From Fischerella muscicola PCC 7414 (lineage in GTDB: Bacteria; Cyanobacteriota; Cyanobacteriia; Cyanobacteriales; Nostocaceae): a stretch of 64,000 bases of DNA. A program made the translations under genes and the position numbers. The notes beneath the pieces were generated by a model. That model worked only from the letters and a program-made list of their open reading frames with translations, did no database searches and was not told where the DNA came from. Positions 45,798 through 54,468 of the stretch are shown piece after piece (the first letter of the stretch is position 1; each line of letters begins with the position of its first letter). Location: the NCBI RefSeq assembly GCF_000317205.1, contig NZ_AJLK01000118.1, positions 21,048-85,047 on the forward strand, written 5' to 3'.

Positions 45798-46235
45798 TCA
45801 CACCTTCCTATCTTTCGCTTGGGCGATAGCTACCGTTACTGTGCCTTTTTGATCTTTGATCACAGGACGAAAAATTTGTTTGGGAACTAACAGACGTTTA
45901 CACTCGGCTGCACATAAAGCAGCAGCTTCGGCAACACTAGGAGTTGCTATGTGTTTATGAATCAATTGAGAAGGGTTGGGGACGTAAACTGTGCGGAGAA
46001 TTTCAGCAGAGAAGGTTTTTAAAAGCCACTTTCGTTCCCGACAAAGTTCTACTAAGCCAACTTCATCAACTTTAGTGTCAATAGTAGCAAGACCTGCGAT
46101 CGCACTTTGGGAAAGTTGATGTTCTCCAAACACATGTGCAATTGCTACTTCTATCAACTCTCGTGAAGTTCCTTTCTGACAACCAACTCCTACCCACAAA
46201 TTTTTTGAACGGAGAGAAAATTCTGCTAACAGCAA
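45798..46235 (-). CDS. CobE/CbiG C-terminal domain protein (cobalamin pathway)
   Basis: About 145 aa matching the CobE/CbiG C-terminal domain: LWVGVGCQKGTSRELIEVAI at the N-terminus, IAGLATIDTKVDEVGLVELC in the middle, and PSVAEAAALCAAECKRLLVPKQ. In cobalamin synthesis this domain assists ring contraction/acetaldehyde release at the precorrin stage. Only the C-terminal domain is present, not the CbiG N-terminal or middle parts. There is no in-frame ATG; the frame from the preceding stop contains only TTG at 46235 as a usable start. It lies 17 bases after the cytochrome b561-like gene on the same strand, so the two are probably co-transcribed. Confidence 0.8.
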   Translation of the reverse strand: MLLAEFSLRSKNLWVGVGCQKGTSRELIEVAIAHVFGEHQLSQSAIAGLATIDTKVDEVGLVELCRERKWLLKTFSAEILRTVYVPNPSQLIHKHIATPSVAEAAALCAAECKRLLVPKQIFRPVIKDQKGTVTVAIAQAKDRKV

Positions 46236-46252
46236 CTTAGGTAGCCTAACGA

Positions 46253-46861
46253 TTACAAACTAGGACGACGTAACCAATTAATAATTTTCTCACGCCATAA
46301 TCGCGGACTATCTTCCGGGCGAAACTTTGTGTCAAACATGGAAAGTAAAAGAGGTAAGCCTCCCACTTTAGCACTCATTAGCAAATGAATCGCAAGCGCG
46401 AAAACTAATACTAACCAAGCTATTAAATGTATGTAATACCAGATGTGGTTTACCTCTCCCCTTGGCAACCAATTTTCATCCTGAAACTTACCTGAAATGA
46501 CAGCAAATAGGGCTGCTAATAACATCGCAGTATTGGCAAGACGTTGTAACGTGTACCACCAAATCGGTTTGCCCACTAAAACCAATTGCTGTAATGTATT
46601 GGTTTGTAATAAACGACTTCTACCAGCTTTCAAACAGTAAATAATAAATATTGGTAGGGCAACAAAAAAGATAAAAAATCCAAAAGTACCATGTATATCA
46701 ATTAAATTTCGATTAGCTTGTGTGAAACCAAATCCGCCAAATCTGCGATCCCAACTGTCATAAACCAAAAATCCTGTAATAGCTGCACCAATAATCAATA
46801 AAGCAGTGATAGAGTGAAGTATTCGTAACAGCAAAGGCTGGTATGGCTGAGAATTAGGCAT
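46253..46861 (-). CDS. Cytochrome b561-like membrane protein
   Basis: 202 aa with four strong membrane helices: about 14-32, 54-76, 104-125 and 142-166. Histidines suited to b-heme ligation lie in LLRILHSITALLI, IDIHGTFGFFIFF, and HIWYYIHLIAWLVLVFALAIHLLM. This matches the bacterial cytochrome b561/Ni-Fe-hydrogenase b-type superfamily, which moves electrons across the membrane. Partner and substrate are unknown. It is followed closely by the CobE-like gene. Confidence 0.8.
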   Translation of the reverse strand: MPNSQPYQPLLLRILHSITALLIIGAAITGFLVYDSWDRRFGGFGFTQANRNLIDIHGTFGFFIFFVALPIFIIYCLKAGRSRLLQTNTLQQLVLVGKPIWWYTLQRLANTAMLLAALFAVISGKFQDENWLPRGEVNHIWYYIHLIAWLVLVFALAIHLLMSAKVGGLPLLLSMFDTKFRPEDSPRLWREKIINWLRRPSL

Positions 46862-47034
46862 GAGCTAAGTTTGTTACATGATGTTTATATTATTTATTTG
46901 TACTTCAACAATGCATAGCAATACATAGACCTGCCTGCAAGTAAACTGTGGGCTAAGAGCCTAATATAAGGGTTTTAAATTAAACTCTCAATATACTTAG
47001 TCCCTATTGCCCGTTGCCTGTTAAGAGTTATATT

Positions 47035-48798
47035 TTACAGTTTCAATCTGTTTGCTTGTTGCCTAGTAATAACTTGAGAATCCTGATTTAATGATTGCTG
47101 TGGTAACTGCTGAGGAGTCTCAATAGCAGCTTGGGGAGTACCTTTGATTGCTCCTCGATAAATCAGCGCCCCTACGGTTTCTAAGTGAAAACCCCAACCT
47201 TTTGGTAAATTTTCATCACCATCGTTTTGTCCTAAATCTATATAAATTCGCGGTGGAACAAAATACTTTAATTCACTATCGCCTACCAAGTTATCTGCTT
47301 TTTCAATAATTGCATCGAAAGTACTATCAAACTCTGCATCACTGTTGTAATGTTGTTGTAATTGTGCTTTTACATCCTCCATAAATTGGCGAATTGCGGG
47401 TATTCTCGGATCATACTGAGGTTCGGGATCTGCTTGAGGAATAGGTGCGGGACTCGGTTGGGGAGAAGTGTTAGGAGTATGATTTGCAGCTTTCTTTGCA
47501 GAAGTGGGGGGATTTGCAGGTACTGGTGCAGGTATTGGTACTGGAGGTGTGGGTACAGGTTGGGGATTAGGGATACCAATACCTAATTGCCTCATAATTA
47601 AAGGTTCTAGATATCCAAACAGTTTGACTTGTGCTTGCACAATTTTCGGCTTATTTAAGGCATTGCTGCGGGGAAGCAAAGTACGGAAGGCACGCCGCAG
47701 TACTTGGGATAATTTAAAAGGCGGAAAGGGAATACTATTAGGATCAATAGTTTGTCCATGCTTTGCCATTAGCACATCTAAAGGTGGTAAATCAGCTGGT
47801 ACTAATGGCATCTGAATATTAAAAGCTTTGAATTGTGGGTTATCGCTTTTGAAGCTGAGAATGTTTTCCCGTCTATTATTTTGATGTTCTTGGAGTTTAA
47901 GTATCTCCAATGCCTTCGCCTCATCACCATCCAACAGCAAAGTTAAACCCTGCTTGTTAAAAGGGTAAACTGGTGTATTCAAACTGATATAGATAAACTC
48001 TGCACAATAAGCTGTATTTTCTGGACGAGTAAAGAATTCTAGTGCTTCTGGGAAACCGAGACTAGCCAAAGCGCAATTTTGCAAAAACTCTTTGAGTGTA
48101 GGGCGATCGCAAACACGGGTAGGATCACCACCATTGAAATCATTAGCCGCAAATTGTACAAATGGGTTAATTAATGCCATCCAACAGATGATACTGTCAG
48201 TGTAACCACGAGATTGTTCGGGAGTGACAAACTCAGGAAACACTAAACGCTGGGCAACAGCCAAAAAGCCATCGCTGCCATACATCCCATTGTGATAACT
48301 ATCTGGTTCGTTGAAGCTGGCAAAAATCTTCTCCCCAGTAAACCTCTGGGCTGGTATGATTGCGCCAGAATGATGTCCCTCATTTTTAATAAAAATCTCC
48401 ATCAACTCATACTGTTCCTGATCATTAGGAGGCCAGCGCAAGTCAATAACTCTACCGTAGCGATCCTTATTATATTGATAAGTACAAACTACAAGACCGT
48501 ATTTATCTATAAACTTGAGAATATCTTCGTATCCAGAGACTGTATTACCTTGAGCATCTGACACTTGTGGTTGATCACAAATACCAATAAATCCCGGAAC
48601 CTTAATAGTTTCTGCATTCAATAGAGTTTCATCATCCACAACAACCATCTTGTGGAATAATCGCTTAATATCCTTGATTGGTAAACTTCCTTGATCGTCC
48701 GGCCCTTTAATAGCATTGAAAATATTTAAATCTACTTCTTCGGGCGATCGCAAAGGCAAATGATCATTATTTTCCAGTAAAGTCTTACTTTCGCTCAT
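47035..48798 (-). CDS. Unknown 587-aa protein; possible permuted papain-like fold
   Basis: No family recognised with confidence. A globular N-terminal part (1-400) contains NEGHHSGAIIPAQRF (139-153) and NTAYCAEFIYISL (261-273). A His followed at some distance by Y-C-x-E-F resembles the circularly permuted NlpC/P60 (YiiX/LRAT-like) cysteine-hydrolase pattern, where the order is His first and Cys second; this is inference from two motifs. A Pro-rich linker (about 404-455) leads to a C-terminal domain (about 460-560) and a Gln-rich tail. There is no signal peptide. It stands alone upstream of the cytochrome b561-like gene on the same strand. Confidence 0.6.
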   Translation of the reverse strand: MSESKTLLENNDHLPLRSPEEVDLNIFNAIKGPDDQGSLPIKDIKRLFHKMVVVDDETLLNAETIKVPGFIGICDQPQVSDAQGNTVSGYEDILKFIDKYGLVVCTYQYNKDRYGRVIDLRWPPNDQEQYELMEIFIKNEGHHSGAIIPAQRFTGEKIFASFNEPDSYHNGMYGSDGFLAVAQRLVFPEFVTPEQSRGYTDSIICWMALINPFVQFAANDFNGGDPTRVCDRPTLKEFLQNCALASLGFPEALEFFTRPENTAYCAEFIYISLNTPVYPFNKQGLTLLLDGDEAKALEILKLQEHQNNRRENILSFKSDNPQFKAFNIQMPLVPADLPPLDVLMAKHGQTIDPNSIPFPPFKLSQVLRRAFRTLLPRSNALNKPKIVQAQVKLFGYLEPLIMRQLGIGIPNPQPVPTPPVPIPAPVPANPPTSAKKAANHTPNTSPQPSPAPIPQADPEPQYDPRIPAIRQFMEDVKAQLQQHYNSDAEFDSTFDAIIEKADNLVGDSELKYFVPPRIYIDLGQNDGDENLPKGWGFHLETVGALIYRGAIKGTPQAAIETPQQLPQQSLNQDSQVITRQQANRLKL

Positions 48799-49143
48799 TG
48801 TGATTAGTTATTAATCTTTTGGTGTACATTTTTACATGCACCCAACAGATAGTCTAAATTTTTACTTTTTTTCAATATTTTGTATTTACAATATTTAAGT
48901 CGCCAACATGCACTGTCCAATACCAAAACATATAAAAACTATTTGTGTCTTGGTGTCTTATACCATTTCACTAAAACCTTGATACAAATACAGGCGTGTA
49001 GAGACGCGCCATGGCGCGTCTCTACAAATTTATATGGATCGTGATTAACGTGAAATGGTATTAGTGGTTTAAAACTCTTAGCACCAAAGCACAAAGTCAC
49101 TGGACATAATTAAACGTAAAATCTTCTGCCCTCTGCCTTCTAT
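48799..49143. other. Spacer containing MITE-like copy C
   Basis: 345 bases without a gene. The AT-rich first part probably holds the promoter for the 587-aa gene. The 102-bp element at 48960-49061 takes up the middle. Confidence 0.5.
48960..49061. mobile_element. MITE-like element, copy C (102 bp)
   Basis: Ends ATACCATTTCACTAAAACCT and GTGATTAACGTGAAATGGTA (plus T) are inverted repeats matching copies A and B. Its centre differs: instead of the CTCCTTGTC-type interior it holds a perfect 28-bp palindrome with core GAGACGCGCCATGGCGCGTC (48998-49025), related to the palindromes at 2173 and 4760. It is thus a composite of two repeat families. Confidence 0.78.
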
Positions 49144-50421
49144 TTACTCCATCGCCCCCGCCGCCCGCAACAGCCGCGCTACATCTTGATATTCATTAAA
49201 CTCTGCTAGCATCAAAGCTGTATAGCCGCCTTGATTTTTTAAATTCACGTCTGCACCTGCTTGTAGTAATAGTTGCACAGCTTTTGTGTAGCCCCGGGAA
49301 GTTGCCCACATTAAAGCTGTTGCTCCAGCTGAGTCTTGCAAATTCACATCTGCACCCTTGGCTAATAGCTGCTGGATGATGCTGGTGCGATCGCGTTCTG
49401 CTGCTTTGATCAACGGTGTTTTACCATCATCTGCTGAGATATTGACATTAGCACCAAACTCTAACAACACCTGCACTGTTTGAGTGTGTCCCTGGGTAAC
49501 TGCCAGTGTCAAAGGTACTTCACCAAAGTTTCTGACATTCACATCTGCCCCATGCCGCAGTAACATTTCTACAATCTGGCTATGTCCCTGTAATGCTGCT
49601 ACCAGCAAAGGTGTATCGCCCAGGTTGTTTCTGATTTGGACATTTGTACCACGACTAAGTAATAATTCGACTACATCGGTATAACCTTCGACAACCGCAA
49701 GGTGTAGGGCAGTTTCACCATCTTGATCTTGGACATTAATATCAGCGCCTGCATCTAGTAAACAGGCTGCGATCGCACTATGTCCAGCTGCCACTGCTGC
49801 TGATAGTGCTGTGCTGCGATCACGGTTTTGCAATTTTACATCAGCCCCCGCCGCCAATAATGCTTGTACAATTGGCAAATGTCCCAAGTCTGCCGCCAGC
49901 ATCAACGGGGTTTCGCCTTCTTCATCCTGGGCATTAATATCTGCACTGACTGCTACTATTGCTTGCACAACAGCAACGTGTCCTTGCTTGAGTGCTAATT
50001 TCAAAGCAGTATCATCATCTTTATCTTTGACATTCACATCTGCACCAGCAGCCAGTAACACTTGTACCACCTCAGCATGGCCTTTAAGTGCTGCTGCCAT
50101 CAAAGCCGTACTACCATCTTCATTAGTGGCATTTACATCTGCACCTCTGGATACTAAAAGTCGCACAATGTCAATACTCTTAGCACTCGCAGCCAACATC
50201 AAAGCTGTTAAACCGTAGCGTCTTCTGCGTAAATTAACATTCGCCCCAGCATCCAAAAGTGATCGCGCAATTTCTGTATAGCCAAAATTAGCAGCAAACA
50301 TTAACGCCGTCGTACCTTCGCGATCTGTCACATCAGGACTTTCACCCGCAGCCAGTAGCGCTTGCACTTGCTTAATATCACCAGTTTTAACAGCCTTTAA
50401 CAATGAAGCGTCATTAGTCAT
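49144..50421 (-). CDS. Ankyrin-repeat protein
   Basis: 425 aa made almost wholly of about 12-13 ankyrin repeats of 33 residues (consensus DxxGxTALMxAAxxGHxxIVxxLLxAGADVN, for example GDTPLLVAALQGHSQIVEML). There is no signal peptide, membrane segment or enzyme domain. Such proteins act as protein-binding scaffolds; the partner is unknown. ATG at 50421. Gene-wide internal similarity makes it prone to repeat number change. Confidence 0.93.
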   Translation of the reverse strand: MTNDASLLKAVKTGDIKQVQALLAAGESPDVTDREGTTALMFAANFGYTEIARSLLDAGANVNLRRRRYGLTALMLAASAKSIDIVRLLVSRGADVNATNEDGSTALMAAALKGHAEVVQVLLAAGADVNVKDKDDDTALKLALKQGHVAVVQAIVAVSADINAQDEEGETPLMLAADLGHLPIVQALLAAGADVKLQNRDRSTALSAAVAAGHSAIAACLLDAGADINVQDQDGETALHLAVVEGYTDVVELLLSRGTNVQIRNNLGDTPLLVAALQGHSQIVEMLLRHGADVNVRNFGEVPLTLAVTQGHTQTVQVLLEFGANVNISADDGKTPLIKAAERDRTSIIQQLLAKGADVNLQDSAGATALMWATSRGYTKAVQLLLQAGADVNLKNQGGYTALMLAEFNEYQDVARLLRAAGAME

Positions 50422-50737
50422 TTGTTATTTGTCATTGGTCATTAGTCAATAGTCCATCGTCAAGTGTCAAGAGTCAATGGTCAATTGTCTATTGTTGATT
50501 GTTGGTTGTTAATAGTTGATTGTTAATTGTTGATTGTCAATCGTTAATGGTTAGTAGTTAATAATTATTTCTCTACTCCCCCTACTCCTCACACTCCCCA
50601 TCACCCCATCTCCCCATCTCCCCACTGCCCCTAATCCCCTCCAGGGGTCCGGTGAGTTCCCCACCTCCCCACCTCCCCATTCCCCAATTTAAGGTTATGC
50701 TAATTTTTATGAAGATTTAAGAATAGGGGCTAAGGCA
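50422..50737. repeat. Repeat-only spacer
   Basis: The spacer is almost entirely repeats: GTCATTGGTCATTAGTCAAT and GTTGATTGTTGGTTGTTAAT style heptamer relatives (50422-50560), then inverted G-rich phrases (CACCCCATCTCCCCATCTCC, GGGGTCCGGTGAGTTCCCC) up to 50690. A short AT-rich tract remains before the next gene. No gene is supported. Confidence 0.8.
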
Positions 50738-51208
50738 ATGAATCTGGAACTATCACCATCGGTAAAATACTGGTCGCAATTCTTTCACCCCATCATGATG
50801 TGGGCATTATTACTAATATCTGTATATGCTGCTTACTTGGGTCTGCAAGTGCAGCGCACGAGAAATGCCCAGGGTGAACAAAAGAAAGAACTGATTAAAG
50901 GCAGATATAACGTTAGACATTACCAAATTGGATCTATTTTATTGGCATTTATGGTGGCTGGTTCTATTGCTGGGATGGCTGTCACCTACATTAATAATGG
51001 TAAGTTGTTCGTTGGGCCACACCTGCTAGCAGGTTTGGGCATGACTGCTATTATTGCCTTTTCTGCTGCTTTATCTCCCTATATGCAAAAAGGGGCAAAT
51101 TGGGCCCGTGTCACTCATATTTTGCTGAACTTTACCCTTTTGGGTCTGTTCACTTGGCAAGCTATCACAGGTATGCAAATTGTGCAAAGAATTCTGACTA
51201 ATGCTTAG
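50738..51208 (+). CDS. DUF4079-like membrane protein
   Basis: 156 aa with four membrane helices (about 18-35, 67-87, 95-112, 127-147). FHPIMMWALLLISVYAAYLGLQVQRTR and HYQIGSILLAFMVAGSIAGMAVTY resemble the DUF4079 family found in cyanobacteria and plants. Several histidines at helix ends (FHP, RHYQ, GPHLL, THILL) could bind heme, as in cytochrome b561-like folds, but this is not established. ATG at 50738. Confidence 0.8.
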   Translation: MNLELSPSVKYWSQFFHPIMMWALLLISVYAAYLGLQVQRTRNAQGEQKKELIKGRYNVRHYQIGSILLAFMVAGSIAGMAVTYINNGKLFVGPHLLAGLGMTAIIAFSAALSPYMQKGANWARVTHILLNFTLLGLFTWQAITGMQIVQRILTNA

Positions 51209-51285
51209 TCAATAGCTATTGGTCATTGGTCATTGGTTATTAGAGATTACAAATGACAAACGACACATGACCAATGACTATCAAT

Positions 51286-51987
51286 TTATTTATTTTTCTT
51301 GACATTTGTTGGTAATTCTATGCCCAAAGAGTGATGAAAATCTTCCTGGACTTTACGAGTTAAACGACGGGAGACTTGGCGGACAATTTGATTAAGTAAG
51401 CGATCGCCTGTAGATTGCACTAAAGACTTTGGTAGTCGCTGAATAAATCTGGGAAAGTTAATGTAGACTTTTAAATCCAATTCCCACTCTACTCTCGTCA
51501 TTTCAACAGAATTCTGAGAAAGTTGGGATTGTTGAATTTCTATAAGCTGTAGCGAAGAATTATAGTCTACTTCATAACCAGGTGCTTGGTAATCAGGAAC
51601 CGGGATGGTACGGATGCGGTAAATACGATCTTCAGGAGGAAGCAATTCTAAACCAACTTTTGGTTCGACTTCATAACCAAACGACCCAAAGCGGCCAATT
51701 ACCAAAGCATAACCATTTTCCCCCAGTGGTTCTACTTTCATCGGTTCAGCACACCGGGAAAACCAACTACTATGATTATTTAAATATTCAGCAATTGTGT
51801 CAGCAGAGGCATACATTTCCATGCTGTCTTGATAACGACCATAAAATATCGTGCTAGTCCCTAGAGATTTTTCTGGAGATGCAGTTTCAGTGTCTGCGAT
51901 CGGTGATGCCATAGACAAAACAGCCTCTGTTAATTCCAAGGACTCAAATGATTCCATAGAATGATATTCTTTGTTTTTAGAAAGCAT
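51286..51987 (-). CDS. DUF1997-like protein
   Basis: 233 aa, soluble. A variable N-terminal region (1-45) precedes a domain with YASADTIAEYLNNHSSWFSRCAEPM, LVIGRFGSFGYEVEPKVGLEL, and a basic C-terminus QIVRQVSRRLTRKVQEDFHHSLG. This matches the DUF1997 type found in cyanobacteria and plants, resembling a lipid-binding START/SRPBCC-like fold; function is unknown. Start may be ATG at 51987 or 51957. Confidence 0.78.
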   Translation of the reverse strand: MLSKNKEYHSMESFESLELTEAVLSMASPIADTETASPEKSLGTSTIFYGRYQDSMEMYASADTIAEYLNNHSSWFSRCAEPMKVEPLGENGYALVIGRFGSFGYEVEPKVGLELLPPEDRIYRIRTIPVPDYQAPGYEVDYNSSLQLIEIQQSQLSQNSVEMTRVEWELDLKVYINFPRFIQRLPKSLVQSTGDRLLNQIVRQVSRRLTRKVQEDFHHSLGIELPTNVKKNK

Positions 51988-52160
51988 AAGATTTTTGTAT
52001 TTTTTTTATTGTCTGAATTAATATTTCCCCGATTAAGTGCAAGTTTTCGTACTAGATCTACATTTTGGCCGAAAACTTAAAAATACATCATAAAATTTCA
52101 TCGAATCTCTACAATAGAGACAGAAAAAAGACATACTAGTTTCCCAGGATAGCGTAGAAA

Positions 52161-52820
52161 ATGAAAGCTTTTGTAGCAGGAGCAACAGGAGAAACAGGTC
52201 GTCGCATCGTACAAGAACTGACGGTGCGAAATATTCCCGTCCGCGCCTTGGTGCGCGATGTCGAAAAAGCCAGGAGTATTTTGCCCAACGAAGTTGAACT
52301 AGTACAGGGTGATGTGTTAGATCGACAAAATCTAGCTGCTGCTTTGGGAGATAGTACAGTCGTTTTGTGTGCAACAGGCGCAAAGCCCAGCTTTGACCCT
52401 ACAGGACCCTATAAAGTGGATTATGAAGGAACTAAGAATTTAGTCGATGCTGCCAAAGCTAAGGCAATAGAGCATTTTGTCCTGGTTTCTTCTTTGGCTA
52501 CCTCCCAATTTTTCCATCCCCTGAACTTATTCTGGCTAATTTTAGTCTGGAAAAAACAAGCTGAAGAATATCTGCAAAAAAGTGGTCTGACTTATACAAT
52601 TGTCAGACCAGGTGGTCTGAAAAATGAAGATAACACCGACTCAATCGTCATGCAAAATGCGGATACCTTGTTTGAAGGTAGCATTCCTCGACAAAAAGTC
52701 GCTCAAGTTTGTGTAGAAGCTTTATTTGAGCCAGCAGCACGGAATAAAATTGTAGAGATTGTAGCCAAACCAGAAGCTGCGGCGAAAAGTTTTAGCGAGT
52801 TATTTGCAGGTGTAGTCTGA
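52161..52820 (+). CDS. Atypical short-chain dehydrogenase-like NAD(P)-binding protein
   Basis: 219 aa Rossmann protein of the NmrA/Ycf39/Tic62-like atypical SDR group. N-terminal nucleotide motif GATGETGRRI (8-17), VRALVRD for NADPH preference, VVLCATGA, a VDYEGTKNLVDAA block and YTIVRPGGL. The catalytic Tyr-x3-Lys of classical SDRs is not evident, in line with a binding or sensor role. ATG at 52161. It starts 173 bases from the divergent DUF1997 gene. Confidence 0.83.
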   Translation: MKAFVAGATGETGRRIVQELTVRNIPVRALVRDVEKARSILPNEVELVQGDVLDRQNLAAALGDSTVVLCATGAKPSFDPTGPYKVDYEGTKNLVDAAKAKAIEHFVLVSSLATSQFFHPLNLFWLILVWKKQAEEYLQKSGLTYTIVRPGGLKNEDNTDSIVMQNADTLFEGSIPRQKVAQVCVEALFEPAARNKIVEIVAKPEAAAKSFSELFAGVV

Positions 52821-52926
52821 CACAAAAATCAATAGTTATTTGTCGTTTGTCATTTGTTATTTGTCATTTGTAAGATCAGTAACCAATGACCAATGACCAA
52901 TTTTAAGGAGTCGAACTCTGAAAGGC

Positions 52927-53580
52927 TTGGAACTGAAAGGCATTGAAAAATTCATCGGCCCACTGGCTGCTTTGTTAGTATTTGTGTATTTATTCCAGTG
53001 GTATATTATCGATAATTTGCGATCGCGTCCTGATCCCGTATTCAATACTAGACAACCACCCTTAGTGATGAAAGGCGGTGATCCTTATATCCGTGCCTTG
53101 ATGCGAACGATTTCAGCCAGCGAAGCTAGCGGTAAGCGTCCCTACTCGCTTTTGTATGGTGGAGAACATGTCAGTGACCTCAGTCGCCACCCAGAAAAGT
53201 GTGTCACAATTGTCGTTGGCCCCAACAAGGGTAATTGTTCCACAGCAGCCGGCAGATACCAAATAATCAACACAACTTGGTATGCGATCGCACCCAAATA
53301 TCATCCAAAACCAATGCGACTGATGTTTTGGGTTAATTATAGTTTTGAACCAGAGTATCAAGACACAGTGGTACATAGTTGGTTGAGTGATTCTCAAGTT
53401 TGGGGAGTAAATATTTCCCAGCTACTACGTCAGGGGAAATTAGATGAAGTTTTGCGGCGACTATCTCCCACATGGACAAGTTTGGGATATGGCATTGAAA
53501 CCAATTCTGTCAGTCCCCTTTTACCTAAGATTTATCAAAAAATGTTACAAGAAGAGTTGAAGATGGCGGGGAAAGGATGA
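52927..53580 (+). CDS. Membrane-anchored lambda-endolysin-like glycosidase (GH104 type)
   Basis: About 217 aa. One N-terminal membrane helix (FIGPLAALLVFVYLFQWYIID) is followed by a domain close to lambda R protein: RTISASEASG with the catalytic Glu (about 65), PYSLLYGGEHVSDLSRHP, CSTAAGRYQIINTTWY and PTWTSLGYG. Such enzymes cleave the peptidoglycan glycan strand. The membrane anchor and setting suggest a cellular wall-remodelling enzyme rather than a phage lysin. The start is unclear: the frame has TTG at 52927, 16 bases from the AAGGAG site at 52905, while CTG at 52918 has a better 7-base spacing. There is no ATG in frame upstream. Confidence 0.83.
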   Translation: MELKGIEKFIGPLAALLVFVYLFQWYIIDNLRSRPDPVFNTRQPPLVMKGGDPYIRALMRTISASEASGKRPYSLLYGGEHVSDLSRHPEKCVTIVVGPNKGNCSTAAGRYQIINTTWYAIAPKYHPKPMRLMFWVNYSFEPEYQDTVVHSWLSDSQVWGVNISQLLRQGKLDEVLRRLSPTWTSLGYGIETNSVSPLLPKIYQKMLQEELKMAGKG

Positions 53581-53619
53581 GGAAATAGGGATTGAGGATC
53601 GGGGATTGGGAAGAGATTT

Positions 53620-54468
53620 TCATGTTTGGTTGTGGGATTTTTTCGTGAATGGCTGATTCGATATTAAAAATTTTTTGAGATTCTGTACAAATGCATTTGG
53701 ATTTTCAAAATGAATATTATGCCCAGCATGATTAACTATTTTTAGCTGGCAATATTGACATAGCTTAGCCATTTGTTGATTTATATCTATAAATTTTTCA
53801 TCATGTTCACCAGCTAATAAGAGTAAATCGTTTTGATTATCTTTAAGTTTTTCCCACAGAGAAGGTTGGCAGCCAGTACCCATTAATAGCAGAGATTTAG
53901 CTAACTCTATGGGATTATTTTGTGTTCTAATTTCTATCAAATGCTGAAACTGTGGATGATTTTTGATATTGCCAAAAATTGGCTGATTATACCAATTTTT
54001 TAAAAAAGCGATAAAATCATTTTTTTCAATGCTTCTTTCTAGTTTTCTCGCAATTTGTTGATCTCGCTGAATTCTTTGTTGACGTTCTACTACTGTTTTT
54101 AAGCCAGGAGAAGCAGATTCTAGAACAACCTTTGGAAATCTCTGGGGAAAGTATAAAGTGAGATACAAAGCTAACCTGCCCCCCATAGAATAACCTATTA
54201 AAAAGCATTGATGAATTTTTAAATTATCTAATAAGTCAATTAAACCTTGGGCAGTATTTGTCATTGTGTAGTAATCTTCACTTCCCAAAACTTTTGTATT
54301 TCCATGCCCTGGTAAGTCTACTTTCAAGCAATAAAAATCGTGTTTTAGCAATTCTATTGCTTCATCAAATTCATAGCTGTTACCCATAAATCCATGTAGA
54401 AAAAGGATAAGAGGTTGATTGCGATCGCCATCGAAAGCATAAAAGAATTGATAATTTTTAATTGACAT
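53620..54468 (-). CDS. menH: MenH-like alpha/beta hydrolase (SHCHC synthase)
   Basis: 282 aa. The family eliminates pyruvate from SEPHCHC in phylloquinone (menaquinone) synthesis. Marks: LFLHGFMGNSYEFDEAIELL, VDLPGHGNT, the nucleophile elbow FLIGYSMGGRLALYLTL typical of MenH, AGEHDEKF, and the catalytic His in VNHAGHNIHFENP. The C-terminal tail (QPFTKKSHNQT) is short and polar. Convergent with the endolysin-like gene; stops are 40 bases apart. A general hydrolase is possible, but the GYSMGGR element favours MenH. Confidence 0.82.
   Translation of the reverse strand: MSIKNYQFFYAFDGDRNQPLILFLHGFMGNSYEFDEAIELLKHDFYCLKVDLPGHGNTKVLGSEDYYTMTNTAQGLIDLLDNLKIHQCFLIGYSMGGRLALYLTLYFPQRFPKVVLESASPGLKTVVERQQRIQRDQQIARKLERSIEKNDFIAFLKNWYNQPIFGNIKNHPQFQHLIEIRTQNNPIELAKSLLLMGTGCQPSLWEKLKDNQNDLLLLAGEHDEKFIDINQQMAKLCQYCQLKIVNHAGHNIHFENPNAFVQNLKKFLISNQPFTKKSHNQT

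Noticed and set aside
44590..53580. A holin-like gene and an endolysin-like gene as a sign of a prophage
   Set aside because: They are about 8 kb apart with ordinary chromosomal genes between them, and there are no phage structural, integrase or attachment features. Both families also occur as normal cellular genes.
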